Assembly (NCBI GenBank): GCA_964568655.1
Contig: CAZMRG010000159.1
Coordinates: forward strand, 1 to 7,270
From: CAWFKW01 sp964568655
GTDB taxonomy: Bacteria > Bacteroidota > Ignavibacteria > Tepidaquicellales > OLB5
Reading direction: 5' to 3'
DNA: 7,270 nt
The notes beneath the pieces were generated by a model. It saw only the letters and a list, made by a program, of their open reading frames with translations, ran no database searches and was not told the DNA's origin. Made by a program: the position numbers and the translations under genes. Below, one piece after another: positions 5,950 to 7,270 of this stretch (position 1 is the first letter of the stretch; every line of letters begins with the position of its first letter).

Positions 5950-7270
5950 ATGAAAACAACTCTTCTTTTTGTTATTGCCTTTACAATTTCTTTTAATTTT
6001 TTATATAGCCAGTCGCAATATACTAATGTGATGATAAGCAATCAGAACTCACCACACGAAGTTTCTATTTGCGTCAATCCTAAGAACGTAAATCAGTTGA
6101 CAGCTGGATCAAATTTAAATAACTCATATTTTTCCACAAACGGCGGAACAACATGGAACATTGGTACCATATCCTCGTCTTACGGAGTTTGGGGCGATCC
6201 GGCTCTAACTGTAGACACAGCCGGAAATTTTTATTATGTGCATCTTTCCGAATTTCAATATTTAGACAGAATTGTTATCCAGAAATCAACTAATGGCGGA
6301 ATCAATTATAGTGATGGGACCTATACCGGCCTGAGCTTTCCACAACAGGAAGACAAGGCATGGACTTGCGTGGATTTTACACATGGTTCCAAGGGCAACT
6401 GGATTTACGTAACATGGACAAGATTTGACTTATACGGCTCGCACAATTATCAAGATAGTTCTAATATCATGTTTTCAAGGTCAACTGATGGAGGTTTAAC
6501 ATGGAGCGTTCCCGTAAGGATTAACCAGGTAGCCGGCGATTGCGTTGATAGCGATGACACCCAGGAAGGCGCCGTGCCCTGCATAGGCCCCAACGGTGAA
6601 GTATATGTGAGCTGGGCGGGACCGCTTAGCCATAACGTCCCTCGGCTTTTCTTCACGAAATCAACTGACGGCGGCAGCACATGGCTTGCAAACAATGTTA
6701 TTGTGGGCATACAGGTTGGAGGATGGGACTATGATATCAGCGGATTAGTCAGAGCCAATGGATTACCTGTAACGTGCTGTGATGTAAGCAACGGATCATA
6801 CAGGGGAAACATTTATATTAATTATACAGATAGCGTAGCTCCCGGGGATCACGACGTTAAAATAATAAAGTCAACAGACGGCGGATTAAACTGGAGCGCA
6901 CCGATAAGAGTTAACGATGACCCTGCCGGTAAAGAACAGTTTTTTACATGGATGACAATCGACCAGACTACTGGTTTCCTTTATACAGTTTTCTATGACA
7001 GAAGAAATTATTCTGACGCGAACACCGATGTTTTTCTGGCGCGTTCTACCGATGGCGGCGACACCTGGATAAATGAGAGAATTAGCGCAAGTCCTTTTGC
7101 TCCAACTTCCTTTACTTTCTTTGGCGACTATAACAACATAACAGCCGCTCATGGAAGAGTCAGGCCAATATGGACTCGCCTTTCACCAAACCAGCTTAGC
7201 ATATGGACCGCTTTGATAGATTTCCCAATCGGGATTAACCCCATAAGCAGCCAAATCCCGAAGTCGTTTG
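5950..7270 (+). CDS. Secreted BNR/Asp-box propeller protein, third tandem paralogue (3' partial)
   Basis: The frame starts at ATG 5950 and stays open to the window end: 440 full codons plus one base. The signal peptide is residues 1-20 (probable cleavage LYS|QSQ). Six Asp-box positions are present at 62-69, 113-120, 178-185, 238-245, 308-315 and 366-373; the second is degenerate, STNGGINY with Tyr in place of Trp. It aligns with the second paralogue along its whole length, sharing GVWGDP, GAVPCIGPNGE, DVSNG, VKIxKST, YDRRNY, NERISASPF and RVRPxWTRL. The final residues SQIPKSF match the second paralogue's NQVPETF, which there precedes NYPNPFNPST by only a few residues, so a T9SS sorting domain very probably follows just outside the window. 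The cysteine aligned with C282 of the second paralogue is replaced by Ala269, while Cys276 is gained beside Cys277. Function is unknown beyond the exported propeller fold. Confidence 0.92.
   Translation, partial: MKTTLLFVIAFTISFNFLYSQSQYTNVMISNQNSPHEVSICVNPKNVNQLTAGSNLNNSYFSTNGGTTWNIGTISSSYGVWGDPALTVDTAGNFYYVHLSEFQYLDRIVIQKSTNGGINYSDGTYTGLSFPQQEDKAWTCVDFTHGSKGNWIYVTWTRFDLYGSHNYQDSSNIMFSRSTDGGLTWSVPVRINQVAGDCVDSDDTQEGAVPCIGPNGEVYVSWAGPLSHNVPRLFFTKSTDGGSTWLANNVIVGIQVGGWDYDISGLVRANGLPVTCCDVSNGSYRGNIYINYTDSVAPGDHDVKIIKSTDGGLNWSAPIRVNDDPAGKEQFFTWMTIDQTTGFLYTVFYDRRNYSDANTDVFLARSTDGGDTWINERISASPFAPTSFTFFGDYNNITAAHGRVRPIWTRLSPNQLSIWTALIDFPIGINPISSQIPKSF

Noticed and set aside
2546..7270. Calling the three BNR proteins active sialidases (neuraminidases)
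   Set aside because: Asp boxes are shared by many non-sialidase propellers, and I cannot identify a FRIP motif or a convincing set of GH33 catalytic residues.
2546..7270. Repeated STDGGxTW-coding segments as a DNA repeat array
   Set aside because: The periodicity comes from protein-level Asp boxes; spacing is irregular and codons differ, so it is not a CRISPR or satellite array.

Overview
The window looks like a chromosomal fragment from a free-living member of the Bacteroidota/Ignavibacteriota (FCB) side of the bacterial tree. Three observations support this. One secreted protein ends in a type IX secretion (T9SS) sorting domain with the NYPNPFNPST opening and KMVLVK ending that I associate with Ignavibacteria-like lineages. 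None of the three visible start codons has a Shine-Dalgarno sequence. The leader before the first BNR gene carries a perfect Bacteroidota-type TAnnTTTG promoter element. The phylum is inferred, not proven.

Layout, all on the plus strand. (1) Positions 1-2391 hold the 3' part of an SppA-type S49 peptidase gene. Its N-terminal ~260 residues look like outer-membrane beta-barrel strands, followed by two S49 domains with a recognisable Lys/Ser catalytic dyad. (2) Positions 2392-2545 hold a nested palindromic repeat and then a promoter. (3) Positions 2546-3859, 4157-5773 and 5950 to the window end hold three tandem paralogues. Each has a signal peptide and a BNR/Asp-box beta-propeller with six Asp-box repeats. 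The third is cut by the window end and has no stop codon inside it.

The paralogues are separated by about 300 and 176 bp. Each gap starts with a GTAGGGGAC-type inverted repeat just after the preceding stop codon. The second and third genes share a conserved upstream motif, so each paralogue probably has its own promoter and this is not a simple operon. The second paralogue has a T9SS sorting domain and the third very probably has one just beyond the window. The first lacks it, which predicts a different final location.

The locus reads as a duplicated family of exported propeller proteins next to an envelope protease. No catalytic sialidase signature is evident, so the propeller proteins are best treated as sialidase-like proteins of unknown function. 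I see no RNA genes, CRISPR array, transposase or phage genes.
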